DNA of 64,000 nucleotides from Candidatus Aphodousia faecipullorum (GTDB lineage Bacteria > Pseudomonadota > Gammaproteobacteria > Burkholderiales > Burkholderiaceae_F). Position 1 is the stretch's first letter. Every line of letters starts with the position of its first letter. Shown here one piece after another: positions 48,142-56,713 of the stretch. The position numbers were made by a program, and so were the translations under genes. The DNA lies in assembly GCA_018714205.1 (NCBI GenBank), contig DVNR01000053.1, positions 1-64,000 on the forward strand, given 5' to 3'. The notes under the pieces were generated by a model, which was given only the letters and a program-made list of their open reading frames with translations, did not search any database and was not told where the DNA came from.

Positions 48142-48497
48142 GATCTTATCCTAGCCGACATTCACACCAAACGCCCTATCCGCTGACTCAAGTCAGGGAT
48201 TTGCTGCGCTGGCTTTCTATCAACGAACTGAACATTCCAAACTTAAAAGACCACCACTCCGTAAAAGTAACACGTTCCATTCAAAAAGAAATACCCTCAA
48301 GTTCAACGAAAATCCCTTGCTTTGGTGGATTTTTTCCTTCGGTTACTTCAAAATAACGCCTAGCATATTTTTGGATATGCTCCCGAAAAATAGCGAAAAT
48401 CCTCATCAAACGATCCGCACGATAGGGACTGGCTTTATCGGGTTGCGTATATTCGATGCCCTTCCTGTTGGCATCAAGTTTTTGGGAATGAAAGATT
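48142..48497. other. Gap between TnpB remnant and ssb with a short palindrome
   Basis: 356 bases. CTGACT and AGTCAG arms around CA (48183-48196) lie 42 bases before the TnpB start and could be a subterminal hairpin of an IS605-type left end. The rest should hold the ssb promoter. Two short ORFs on opposite strands overlap here and neither looks genuine. Confidence 0.4.
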
Positions 48498-48998
48498 ATG
48501 GCTTCAGTCAATAAAGTCATCATTATTGGTAATTTGGGAAGAGACCCGGATACCCGTTACACGGCCGAAGGCGGTACGGCAATCACCACTATCACGGTGG
48601 CCACTTCTCGTCGTTATAAGGACTCAAACGGTCAGCCACAAGAAGAAACGGAATGGCACCGAGTTGTTTTCTTCGGTCGTCAGGCTGAAATCGCCGCTGA
48701 ATACCTGCGTAAGGGGCGCCCTGTTTATGTGGAAGGTCGTTTGCGTACTCGCAAGTGGCAGGGACCGGATGGACAAGATCGCTACTCAACGGAAATTATT
48801 GCCGAATCCATGCAAATGCTTGGCTCTCGTGAACGAACTGATGCGCCTGCTGGCGGTTTTGAATCAGCGCCGCGTCGTCCGGCTCCGGCCCATTCTGAAC
48901 ATGCTCCGGCCTCAAATTATCAACAACGTCATACCGAATCCATCCCTTCTCCGGTTGGCGGCAGCTTGGATAACTTAGACGAGGATATTCCTTTCTAA
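48498..48998 (+). CDS. ssb: Single-stranded DNA-binding protein
   Basis: 166 residues. An OB-fold domain ([59 protein letters not shown]) is followed by a disordered Pro/Ser/Ala-rich linker and the acidic protein-interaction tip LDEDIPF. It protects single-stranded DNA and recruits repair and replication proteins. It is monocistronic with a strong terminator 35 bases downstream. Confidence 0.98.
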   Translation: MASVNKVIIIGNLGRDPDTRYTAEGGTAITTITVATSRRYKDSNGQPQEETEWHRVVFFGRQAEIAAEYLRKGRPVYVEGRLRTRKWQGPDGQDRYSTEIIAESMQMLGSRERTDAPAGGFESAPRRPAPAHSEHAPASNYQQRHTESIPSPVGGSLDNLDEDIPF

Positions 48999-49032
48999 AC
49001 AGATCCGATATCTCCTACAACAGCTTTATTGC

Positions 49033-49069
49033 AACGCCCTCAATTCTGTTGCAACGAATTGGGGGCGTT
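49033..49069 (+). terminator. Rho-independent terminator of ssb
   Basis: AACGCCCTCAATTC and GAATTGGGGGCGTT arms (one G-T pair) around a nine-base loop, followed by TCAT. The U tract is short. Confidence 0.75.
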
Positions 49070-49225
49070 TCATATCAGCGCCATTTGCCTTGATTTGTTT
49101 CCATCTATAAAGCGCTCTATACTTGAGACTAACTAGCTATCTAACTGTTTTTAAAAACCCTTGGGATAATACAAAAAAATAACGACCGCAATTCTGGCAA
49201 TTTAGTCGTTTTTTAAGATAAAATG

Positions 49226-49250
49226 GCGGGTTAATGTGTTTTTAACCCGC
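49226..49250 (+). other. Hairpin at the probable 5' end of the leader transcript
   Basis: GCGGGTTAA and TTAACCCGC pair perfectly around TGTGTTT. It lies just after an AT-rich possible -10 (TAAAAT, 49219-49224) and 20 bases before the leader ORF. No U tract follows, so it may protect the 5' end or act in regulation. Confidence 0.5.
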
Positions 49251-49269
49251 AAGGGTCATGGTGAAATTT

Positions 49270-49362
49270 ATGTTTTCCTTCGTACATGCTCGAGCACGAC
49301 GCGAACGAGCCGCTTTATACAAAGCGACGGGGGATGTATTTTTTAACGGCAATCCTTTTTAA
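49270..49362 (+). CDS. Leader peptide ahead of the amidohydrolase-PRTase operon
   Basis: A 30-codon ORF too short for the ORF track: MFSFVHARARRERAALYK, then ATGDVFFNGNPF and TAA. GGTGA lies five bases before this ATG; an in-frame ATG four codons earlier (49258) is less well placed relative to AAGGG. The coding run enters the attenuator: six T in a row (49339-49344) just precede the hairpin, and the stop codon lies at the hairpin loop. In E. coli pyrBI and pyrE, a ribosome translating close behind RNA polymerase paused at U runs prevents terminator folding when UTP is low. The arrangement here is the same in outline. No homologous peptide is known to me. Confidence 0.6.
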   Translation: MFSFVHARARRERAALYKATGDVFFNGNPF

Positions 49363-49378
49363 GGATTGCCGTTTTTTT
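49346..49378 (+). terminator. Attenuator-type terminator before the amidohydrolase gene
   Basis: A perfect 12-bp stem, ACGGCAATCCTT and AAGGATTGCCGT with loop TTT, followed by seven T. It ends 38 bases before the amidohydrolase ATG and overlaps the last codons of the leader ORF. ssb already has its own terminator 280 bases upstream, so this one most likely controls entry into the downstream genes. Confidence 0.85.
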
Positions 49379-49416
49379 AAACCGTTTTGTTATTAACCAA
49401 CCTTAGAGAGAGAGCA

Positions 49417-50427
49417 ATGAACGCAACACCGAATACCGTCCGTGCCATGTTGGAGCCGATGATTAAGGCCAACGGTGGCTGGGTCAATACGCATGCTCAC
49501 GCTGATCGTTCCTTCACGTTGAGCCCTGAGATTATGGAGATGCGTCGAACCTGTACGTTGCAACAAAAATGGGATGCCTTGGACCGTCTCAAACGGGAGT
49601 CGACCGTTGAGGATTTTTACGCCCGCTTCTCGACCATGTTTGAACTCATGATCAGCCAAGGTGTTACAGGGCTTTGCACGTTTGTTGATATTGACCCGCA
49701 AAGTGAAGATCGAGCCATCATTGCCGGCATGAAGGCTCGTGAGCATTACAAAGATCAGATCACCGTAAAATTTGCCAACCAAACACTAAAAGGTGTGATT
49801 GAGCCAGAAGCACGCAAATGGTTTGATATCGGTGCGGAACTTGTTGACATCATTGGCGCCTTGCCGAAACGTGATGAACGGGACTATGGCAAAGCCGACG
49901 AAGCATGGAACATCATCATGGGCACTGCCAAAGAGCAAGGCAAGATGGTACACGCCCACGTTGACCAATTTAACCAGGCTGTGGAATATGAAACTGAACA
50001 AATGTGCTTGAAGACCATCGAATTTGGTCTTCAAGGTCGTGTGGTCGGCGTTCATGGGATCTCCATTGCTGCTCACTCCAAAAAATATCGTCAACGCCTT
50101 TATGAACTGATGCGTGAAGCCGGTGTGATGATGATCGCTTGCCCGACTGCCTGGATTGACACACCGCGTACCGAAGCTGTGGGGCCCTTGCACAACTCCA
50201 TGACCCCGGTGGATGAATTGGTCCCTGCTGGTGTCCGAGTCGCAATTGGTGTTGATAACGTGGCTGATGCCATGGTGCCTTGGAACGGCGGTGACATGTG
50301 GCATGAACTGACGCTCATGGCAACTGGTTGTCGCTATGACCAATTTGAAGATTTAGTAGAAATTGCCACACGTAATGGTCGTATGGCCCTCGGTATTGAA
50401 CCGTACGCTCCGTTAGCCAAGAAATAA
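49417..50427 (+). CDS. Amidohydrolase, cytosine-deaminase-like
   Basis: A 336-residue TIM-barrel metal hydrolase. THAHADRSF gives the HxH pair (residues 26 and 28), VHAHVDQF the third His, VVGVHGISI the fourth, and AIGVDNVADAMVPW the catalytic Asp. This resembles the cytosine deaminase / AtzC-like subgroup rather than dihydroorotase. AGAGAGAG precedes the ATG; the ORF-track TTG start is ten codons upstream. It shares a base with the next reading frame and is followed 17 bases later by an OPRT-like gene, so a role in pyrimidine or related heterocycle breakdown or salvage is inferred. The exact substrate is unknown. Confidence 0.8.
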   Translation: MNATPNTVRAMLEPMIKANGGWVNTHAHADRSFTLSPEIMEMRRTCTLQQKWDALDRLKRESTVEDFYARFSTMFELMISQGVTGLCTFVDIDPQSEDRAIIAGMKAREHYKDQITVKFANQTLKGVIEPEARKWFDIGAELVDIIGALPKRDERDYGKADEAWNIIMGTAKEQGKMVHAHVDQFNQAVEYETEQMCLKTIEFGLQGRVVGVHGISIAAHSKKYRQRLYELMREAGVMMIACPTAWIDTPRTEAVGPLHNSMTPVDELVPAGVRVAIGVDNVADAMVPWNGGDMWHELTLMATGCRYDQFEDLVEIATRNGRMALGIEPYAPLAKK

Positions 50428-50444
50428 TGAGAGGAGAAACAAAC

Positions 50445-51116
50445 ATGCCATCTATGCTTGCTGAAAACATTCTGATCGAAAACCTGCTCTCGTTAAACGC
50501 AGTGGCTTTCTTAACCGAAGAACCGCTTCGTTTGAAGTCCGGTCTGGTCACGCCGATTTATGTCGATAACCGCAAACTAATCACCCATCCAGACGCCTGG
50601 CACGATGTCATTGAAACCATGGCTTCGTTGATTGATGCCTGGGGTTTGAAGTATGACATGATCGCCGGGGTGGATGCCGGTGGCTTAACCCATAGCGCCG
50701 CCTTGGCCTACCGTTTAAATTGTCCGATGATTTATGTGCGTCAACGTGCCAAGACCTACGGCGATCTCGACCGCATCGAAGGCGGTAGCGTCAAAGGCTT
50801 GCGAGTGTTGATCATTGAAGACCATATCTCGACCGGCTTGTCTTGCCTTGACGCCATCAAAACATTGCGAGAAGAGGGAGCCATCGTCACCGATTGCGTC
50901 AGCATCACAAACTTTGACATGAGCGAAACAGCCGAACTCTTTAAAGACGCTGGCATCCAGGCTCATCGCATGATTGAATTCAAGCGCATTGTCGCAAAAG
51001 CCGTGACGATGGGAGTAATTTCCGAAGAACAACAAGCCGTCATTGAAGAATGGCTGAAGACCCCGTGGACGTGGGCGGCTCGCCGTGGATTAATTGCAAC
51101 GACACGTGAAAATTAA
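50445..51116 (+). CDS. Orotate phosphoribosyltransferase-like protein
   Basis: 223 residues of the type I phosphoribosyltransferase fold. LRLKSGLVTPIYVDNRKLI is the OPRT-like N-terminal region, MIAGVDAGGLTHSAALAYRL follows, and VLIIEDHISTGLSCLDAIKTL is the PRPP-binding motif (hydrophobics-EDHxSTG). MIYVRQRAKTYGDLDRIEGG supplies the catalytic loop but with an unusual sequence. The start is the ATG at 50445 with GAGGAG nine bases upstream, not the one at 50427 that overlaps the previous stop. It could be true PyrE, or a salvage enzyme acting on the product of the adjacent hydrolase. Confidence 0.8.
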   Translation: MPSMLAENILIENLLSLNAVAFLTEEPLRLKSGLVTPIYVDNRKLITHPDAWHDVIETMASLIDAWGLKYDMIAGVDAGGLTHSAALAYRLNCPMIYVRQRAKTYGDLDRIEGGSVKGLRVLIIEDHISTGLSCLDAIKTLREEGAIVTDCVSITNFDMSETAELFKDAGIQAHRMIEFKRIVAKAVTMGVISEEQQAVIEEWLKTPWTWAARRGLIATTREN

Positions 51117-51140
51117 TTCCTAAACCACACTTTAAAAGGG

Positions 51141-51170
51141 AACCGCGTCAATTCGCTGACGCGGTTTTTT
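51141..51170 (+). terminator. Rho-independent terminator after the PRTase gene
   Basis: AACCGCGTCA and TGACGCGGTT arms around ATTCGC, followed by TTTTG. Confidence 0.9.
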
Positions 51171-51179
51171 GTTCATTTT

Positions 51180-52115
51180 TTAAGGTGCCTTAGGCCAAAA
51201 TAGAGACTTGACATCCACAGGCCGGGTCATCATTTTCTCTGACAACAAAAAAGCCTGGCTATCTTCCAATGATTTGACATCGTCTGCGGTTAAATCCGCA
51301 TAAAAGTTCGACCAATCAAATAGTTTTTGAGCCTCTTCAAGTGAAATGTGATGCTCTTTTGCCCCCAATGCCACCGCTTCATCCCGATGAGCGAGCGCCC
51401 AGGCCAGCGCCTGTCGATTGACTTTGGCAACTCGGTCGACTAAGTGCGGGTACTGTTGTGCGAAATCGGCACGGGCGGCTAACACAAGATTCGTGCCGAT
51501 CACCCCTTTGGCTTTCACAATCGGTTGATACCCTTCCGCTTGAGCTCTTAGTACGCCACCCGCCGCCACTAATGCCGCATCGGCTCGTCCGCTTAAAAGC
51601 GTCGTCAGCGAAGCGGGTAAATTCATCGAGACAAAATCAATGTCTTTCATCGTCATACCGCTTTGAACCAACGACGCCAAGAGCATGTGATGCAGCACGG
51701 TTCCCTTCGGGCCAACAATACGTTTACCCTTTAAATCAAGAAGATTTTTGGCAACAGAAGGCTTGGCAACAAGAGCGAAGGTCTCATCCGGATGGGCTAC
51801 GCCATCAACAATAACAATCCGATTCCCTGCAGAATTAGCAATCAACAGGGTGCTCGTATTCATGGCAGAGACCATGTCAATTTCCCCAGCGGCCATTCCA
51901 CGCACTTGGTTCAAGCCCGCCTTGATTGGAATCCAATGGATTTGAATGCCCTCTGCCTGAAACTCCTTCTCCAGCAGACGGTGTTCTTTCATCACCATGT
52001 TCTGAATATTAAACGGCGCCTTGACATAAGTTATATTCAGAACTTTCGGATACTCGGCCGCTACTACTGTCATCGAAAAAAGTAACGCCAGAATCGTCAA
52101 ACATTTTTTAATCAT
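51180..52115 (-). CDS. Periplasmic solute-binding protein (NMT1/SsuA-like)
   Basis: 311 residues with a Sec signal peptide (MIKKCLTILALLFSMTVVAA). The mature part matches the aliphatic sulfonate / nitrate / thiamine-precursor binding family: LNITYVKAPFNIQNMVMKE, MAAGEIDMVSAMNTST, LDLKGKRIVGPKGTVLHHMLLASL and LLSGRADAALVAAGGVL. Normally such proteins partner with an importer ATPase and permease. Here the start overlaps the stop of a MacB-type permease by four bases, at the end of an efflux operon. No import permease is adjacent. The ligand is unknown. Confidence 0.82.
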   Translation of the reverse strand: MIKKCLTILALLFSMTVVAAEYPKVLNITYVKAPFNIQNMVMKEHRLLEKEFQAEGIQIHWIPIKAGLNQVRGMAAGEIDMVSAMNTSTLLIANSAGNRIVIVDGVAHPDETFALVAKPSVAKNLLDLKGKRIVGPKGTVLHHMLLASLVQSGMTMKDIDFVSMNLPASLTTLLSGRADAALVAAGGVLRAQAEGYQPIVKAKGVIGTNLVLAARADFAQQYPHLVDRVAKVNRQALAWALAHRDEAVALGAKEHHISLEEAQKLFDWSNFYADLTADDVKSLEDSQAFLLSEKMMTRPVDVKSLFWPKAP

Positions 52116-53317
52116 TCGTGTCTTACTGCCTCAATCGGATCTAACTGAGCAGCACGACGAGCCGGGAAATACCCAAAAATAATCCCGGTAAGTGCTGCGA
52201 AACCGAAAGCAATCATATTAATCCCAGGATTGAAAATAAAGGGAATGTTCATTAGGTTCGACAAAACGATGGATCCGACAAAAGCGATCAACACTCCAAT
52301 CATTCCTCCCATGGCTCCAAGCACCACGGCTTCGATCAAGAATTGCATCAATACTTCCCGAGCCATCGCACCAATGGCCAACCGCACTCCAATTTCCCGG
52401 GTTCTTTCTGTCACGCTCACCAACATGATATTCATGATGCCAATGCCGCCAACAACCAAACTGACAGCTGCCACAGCCCCCAAAAGCATCGTCATAATTT
52501 CAGTTGTGCTCGAAACTCGCCGAGCAATTTCTTCAGTATCCAAAATCATGAAATTATCTGCATCGGTATCGGACAACGATCGCCTTTCCCTCATCAAACT
52601 TCGGAGACTTTCGGTTATCATCTGTCGATCAATTTGAGAATCCACCGAAATTAAAATCGCGGATACTCGACTATTGCCGGAAACACGCCGCTGGAAGGTC
52701 GTAATCGGCATCACAACCAAATCATCCTGGTCTCCACCAATGGCTGCCTGTCCCTTACTTTCCAACACACCAACAATTCGGCAGGAGAATTTTCCAGTCC
52801 TTAACATCTCTCCAACCGGATTAACCTGACCGAAAATTTCTTTCTGAATAGTTGTACCAATAACACAGACGGCCGCTCCAGATGTTTCTTCCTGCACTTC
52901 AAAATAGCGACCAGCACTTAGTTGGCGATTGTCCAAAATGAAATACTGATTTGAACTCCCGATCACCTGAGTGGACCAGTTGCGTCCCTGAGCAACGACG
53001 GTCATCGTCGTAGACCGTTGCGGCGCCACAGCCCTAATGCCGGCGATTTGATTCGCGATAGCATCGACATCCTCTAACTTAAAGGAAATCGCTCCCGCCG
53101 CACCCCCAGGCCCCATGCGCTGTCCGGGACGAATCATCAATTGATTACTGCCCAAACTTTCGATCTGCTCACGCACAGCTTGCGTGGCGCCGTTACCCAC
53201 AGTCACCATCGTAATGACGGCAGCAACCCCGATGACAATGCCCAACACCGTCAGCAACGAACGCATCGGATTGCGGCGAATCTGTCGAAGAGCCAATAAA
53301 AAGGCATTACCCCACAT
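52112..53317 (-). CDS. MacB-type ABC transporter permease
   Basis: A 401-residue permease of the FtsX/MacB group. One N-terminal membrane helix (LLTVLGIVIGVAAVITMVTVGNGA) is followed by a large periplasmic domain (about residues 45-270) and three C-terminal helices (MLLGAVAAVSLVVGGIGIMNIMLVSVTERTREIGVRLAIG, then two more). TERTREIGVRLAIGA is the cytoplasmic coupling motif. In E. coli MacB the ATPase and permease are fused; here they are split, the ATPase gene lying just upstream and overlapping by 11 bases. It works with MacA and a TolC-like channel in export. Confidence 0.92.
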   Translation of the reverse strand: MWGNAFLLALRQIRRNPMRSLLTVLGIVIGVAAVITMVTVGNGATQAVREQIESLGSNQLMIRPGQRMGPGGAAGAISFKLEDVDAIANQIAGIRAVAPQRSTTMTVVAQGRNWSTQVIGSSNQYFILDNRQLSAGRYFEVQEETSGAAVCVIGTTIQKEIFGQVNPVGEMLRTGKFSCRIVGVLESKGQAAIGGDQDDLVVMPITTFQRRVSGNSRVSAILISVDSQIDRQMITESLRSLMRERRSLSDTDADNFMILDTEEIARRVSSTTEIMTMLLGAVAAVSLVVGGIGIMNIMLVSVTERTREIGVRLAIGAMAREVLMQFLIEAVVLGAMGGMIGVLIAFVGSIVLSNLMNIPFIFNPGINMIAFGFAALTGIIFGYFPARRAAQLDPIEAVRHE

Positions 53318-54014
53318 GTGCGGCTCCCTGAGTCAAATCAATGTTACCGTCTCTAAAATGCACAATGCGCTTTGCAAATTGCGCCATATCCGGTTCATGA
53401 GTCACCAAAGCAACGGTGATGCCGTCTTGTTCGTTAAGATCTTTGAGCAACTGCATGATTTCAATGCTTCGCTTTGTGTCCAAACTACCGGTCGGTTCGT
53501 CAGCCAACAAGAGTTGCGGACGCGACACGATGGCTCTAGCAATCGCAACGCGTTGCTGTTGACCACCCGAAAGTTCTCCAGGGGTGTGACTCTCCCAACG
53601 CAAAAGCCCCACCCGATCCAGCGCCTGACGAGCCAGTCGATGACGCTCCTCACGAGCAACTCCACGATATAAAAGGGGCAATTCAACATTTTCCAATGCT
53701 GTCGTGCGAGGTAGAAGGTTAAAACCTTGGAAAATAAACCCAAAATATTTCCTTCGTAAAAGCGCCCGCTCATTTTGAGTCATCATCTCCACATGAACAC
53801 CACGGTAAAGATACTGGCCTGATGTCGGCGTATCAAGCGCTCCAACAATATTCATACATGTGGACTTACCTGATCCCGAAGGGCCCATAACTGCAACGAA
53901 ATCGCCTTCCTCGATTTGGAAATCAACTCCCTGCAGGGCGTAAAACGCCGCCTCACCATGACCGTAGCGCTTGTGGATGTCAATTAACTGTACAAGGCTT
54001 TGTTTTTGAGCCAT
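53307..54014 (-). CDS. MacB-type ABC transporter ATPase
   Basis: 235 residues with Walker A GPSGSGKSTCMNIVG, the Q-loop FQGFNLLPRTTALENVELPL, signature LSGGQQQRVAIARAI, Walker B LLLADEPTGSLD and the switch His in VALVTHEPD. This is the MacB/LolD subfamily that drives mechanotransmission rather than classical transport. It sits between macA (10 bases) and the permease gene (overlap). Confidence 0.93.
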   Translation of the reverse strand: MAQKQSLVQLIDIHKRYGHGEAAFYALQGVDFQIEEGDFVAVMGPSGSGKSTCMNIVGALDTPTSGQYLYRGVHVEMMTQNERALLRRKYFGFIFQGFNLLPRTTALENVELPLLYRGVAREERHRLARQALDRVGLLRWESHTPGELSGGQQQRVAIARAIVSRPQLLLADEPTGSLDTKRSIEIMQLLKDLNEQDGITVALVTHEPDMAQFAKRIVHFRDGNIDLTQGAAHVG

Positions 54015-54024
54015 TTGACACTCC

Positions 54025-55302
54025 CTACGAACCAGACTTTAACTGGCTCGTAATCACCAAGTCGCCCTCTTTCAGATCACCAGAAATGACCTCGGTTTTT
54101 GTTCCGTCACTCGCCCCGGTGATAATCGAAAGTTGTTGCGCATTGTTACCACGCAATACCCAAACGGTGCTTTGCCTTTGCGTCGCAGCCCCTCCGACAT
54201 CTGTGGACTTTTTGTTATTGCCACTGTGAGGCGGCCCCATCATCAAGCTACTTACCGCACTCGAGCCGACTGACACACTAGGCACAAACCGCAAGGCCGT
54301 GTTAGGCACTAACAGCACATCGTTACGACTTTCAGTCACAATGCGCGCCGTCGCTGTCATACCAGGCCGTAATAACAGGTCATTATTAGCGACCGTCAAA
54401 TAAGCGGTGTAAGTCACCACATTCGTCGATTCTTCAGTCTCTTCCGGTCCATAAGCGACTTTCGTCAGTGTCGCCGGGAAATTTTTATTTGGATAGGCAC
54501 TCACGGTGAACGTCGCTTTTTGACCGGGCTTGACCATGCTGACATCAGCCTCGTCAACATCGATTTCCAACTCCAGCGTTCTTAGGTCGCTTGCAATAGT
54601 CAATAGCTCCACGGCCTGCAAAGAGGCGGCCACTGCGTAACCCGGCTCAACCGAGCGAGAAAGGACCACACCATCAATTGGAGATGAAATGTAGGCTTTT
54701 GTTAAATCGGTATTCGCCGTCTCAAGTTCAGCTTCCGCGTTTTGGATTTGTGCCTTAGCCGTTTCTACAGAAGCCTCGGCACGCGCCACAACAGCGGCTT
54801 GTTCATCAATTTCAGTCTGGGCAGGCGTTTTCCCTCCAGAAAGCTTTCTTACATTAAGCAAGCGCTTATATTTCGCGTTAGCCTCCACTAACGTGGCTTC
54901 TGCCTCTTTTTTTGTTGCCTGCGCGCTCGCCAGCGCCGCCTTCGCTTTTAAAACGGTCGCCTGCAAATTAGCCGTGTCCAATTCAATAAGCACTTGGCCA
55001 CGCTTAATCGTGTCATTTACATCAACCAACACATTCTCAACAATGCCAGACAGCTCCGAGCCAATAGTGACCTCACGTTCTGCTTCGAGCGTGCCGTTTG
55101 CCGTTACATTGACAACTAAATTGCCCTTTGAAACCGACTCCGTTAAGTAGCGAGGTCCCGCGTCTTTAGACCCCATCCACCAAGAAAAGGCCGAAATAAT
55201 GGCAACGGTCACCACACCGGCAACGATCTTTTTCTTCGTTGACCAAGTTTTCGGTTGATCCTCTCCCAACAAATTTTTAATCGCTTCTTTTTCGTTTGCC
55301 AT
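54025..55302 (-). CDS. Periplasmic adaptor subunit, MacA-like
   Basis: 425 residues. A cytoplasmic N terminus and one membrane anchor (IVAGVVTVAIISAFSWWMG) are followed by a lipoyl half-motif (LTESVSKGNLVVNVTANGTLEAEREVTIGSELSG), a long coiled-coil hairpin (about residues 115-200, rich in Ala/Glu/Lys), then beta-barrel and membrane-proximal domains. It bridges MacB and the outer-membrane channel. The ORF-track start adds 35 residues; the ATG at 55302 has AAAGGAA upstream and lies five bases past the TolC-like gene. Confidence 0.92.
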   Translation of the reverse strand: MANEKEAIKNLLGEDQPKTWSTKKKIVAGVVTVAIISAFSWWMGSKDAGPRYLTESVSKGNLVVNVTANGTLEAEREVTIGSELSGIVENVLVDVNDTIKRGQVLIELDTANLQATVLKAKAALASAQATKKEAEATLVEANAKYKRLLNVRKLSGGKTPAQTEIDEQAAVVARAEASVETAKAQIQNAEAELETANTDLTKAYISSPIDGVVLSRSVEPGYAVAASLQAVELLTIASDLRTLELEIDVDEADVSMVKPGQKATFTVSAYPNKNFPATLTKVAYGPEETEESTNVVTYTAYLTVANNDLLLRPGMTATARIVTESRNDVLLVPNTALRFVPSVSVGSSAVSSLMMGPPHSGNNKKSTDVGGAATQRQSTVWVLRGNNAQQLSIITGASDGTKTEVISGDLKEGDLVITSQLKSGS

Positions 55303-55306
55303 GAAC

Positions 55307-56713
55307 TTATTTCCTTTCTTGCTTGTCAGGCGGCATCCAACCGCCACCAAGTGCCCGGTACAAGTCAATGTGAGCGATTGCCCAATCTGCCCAGTTACTT
55401 GCCTCACTGTCTTGTGCGTCTAACAGTGAACGTTGCGTTGTTAATACTGTTTGGTAATCTTCCAAACCGCTGGAATACTGCTGTAGAGCGAGTTGCGCCG
55501 CCAACTGACTGCTTTGCGTTGCCTTGCGAAGCGATGCCTTTTTAGCAGCACTGGCTCGAATACCCGAAAGCGCATTCTCTGTCTCTTCCAAGGCACCAAC
55601 TAAAGTGGCCGTGTAGTCGGCCTGAGCCCGATCCAAATTAGCCTTTTGTGTTTCCGTCGCTTCTATCGCATCACCCCAGTTAAGAAAAGGCATCGAAAGG
55701 GCTCCGACCAAAGCGCCGATTCCTGACCCACTGCTTCCCAAGGCGCCGACCGTTGCCGCAGCGGTACCGATAGTCCCCGTTAGCGACAAGCTCGGTAGAA
55801 AATCCGCCTGCGCGACACGAACATTTTCCATGGCAGCCCTAACGTTCTCTTTTGCCGCCTGCACATCAGGGCGTAAAGACAAAACATCCGCAGGAATGGC
55901 AACTGCAATGTTTTCCGGAGGCAACGGAATAGGTCCCTGAGGTAGGGACTGGATATTTGCCAATGGCAGAACGGTCAGGCGTGACAGCGCCGTTTGATAC
56001 TGCAAGATATTGTGATGAGTGGTTGCAATGGATGCCCTCGCGTTTTCGTATTGAGCAATTGCTTGTTCATAGTCAGTAGCCGAAACGAGTCCAGCCTCGT
56101 AACGCCATTGTGTTAAATCCATTGCTTCTTTGTAGGATTTTTCACTTTGCAAAGCAATTTGCATGCGAGTTTGCGCCAGGCGCAATTGCACATAAGTCAG
56201 TGCCACCTCGCTGGTCATCGCGCTTTTTGTATCTTCCAAAGTTAGCTCTGACGCATGAGCACTGGCCTGAGCGGCACGTCTTGCCGACACATCGCGTCCG
56301 CCAAAACTAAAGGTCCAACTCGCAGAAGCGTCTGCGCCGAAGCTCTCGCTGGAAGAGCCGTTCTGGCGATTGCGGCTGGCATCCGCTCCCAAATTTGCTG
56401 TTGGAAACAATGAAGCGGTTGCCCCGCTTAGTGCAGCCATCGCTGAGCGCAAGTTGGCCTGGGCGGTTGCAATGTCCGTGTTGTTATCCAACGTCTTGCT
56501 GATAAGCTCATTTAAGGTCTCATCACCCCAGCTTGCCCACCATTCTTTTGGTGCGACCCGAAGAGCCTGCTCTTGCGGCACCCCTTCGCCTTGACTCCAT
56601 TGTTCAGGAATCACTGACCTTTGCTGCGAACTCATCTCAACCGGCGCAACAGCGCAACCACTTAAAACGCTTGTCGACAGCGCGAACAATAAGGAAAATT
56701 TAATTGTTTTCAT
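55307..56713 (-). CDS. Outer-membrane efflux lipoprotein, NodT/TolC family
   Basis: 468 residues. The lipoprotein signal ends in LSGC with the acylated Cys at residue 19. Two TolC-like repeats follow, each with long helices: ATAQANLRSAMAALSGATASLFP and LRPDVQAAKENVRAAMENVRVAQADFLPSLSLTG. It forms the exit duct of the tripartite pump. First gene of the tolC-macA-macB(ATPase)-macB(permease)-SBP operon, divergent from a regulator gene. Confidence 0.92.
   Translation of the reverse strand: MKTIKFSLLFALSTSVLSGCAVAPVEMSSQQRSVIPEQWSQGEGVPQEQALRVAPKEWWASWGDETLNELISKTLDNNTDIATAQANLRSAMAALSGATASLFPTANLGADASRNRQNGSSSESFGADASASWTFSFGGRDVSARRAAQASAHASELTLEDTKSAMTSEVALTYVQLRLAQTRMQIALQSEKSYKEAMDLTQWRYEAGLVSATDYEQAIAQYENARASIATTHHNILQYQTALSRLTVLPLANIQSLPQGPIPLPPENIAVAIPADVLSLRPDVQAAKENVRAAMENVRVAQADFLPSLSLTGTIGTAAATVGALGSSGSGIGALVGALSMPFLNWGDAIEATETQKANLDRAQADYTATLVGALEETENALSGIRASAAKKASLRKATQSSQLAAQLALQQYSSGLEDYQTVLTTQRSLLDAQDSEASNWADWAIAHIDLYRALGGGWMPPDKQERK

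Noticed and set aside
48281-48523. 80-residue minus-strand ORF overlapping the ssb start
   Set aside because: It covers the ssb promoter and start, has no recognisable domain, and competes with a plus-strand ORF in the same place.
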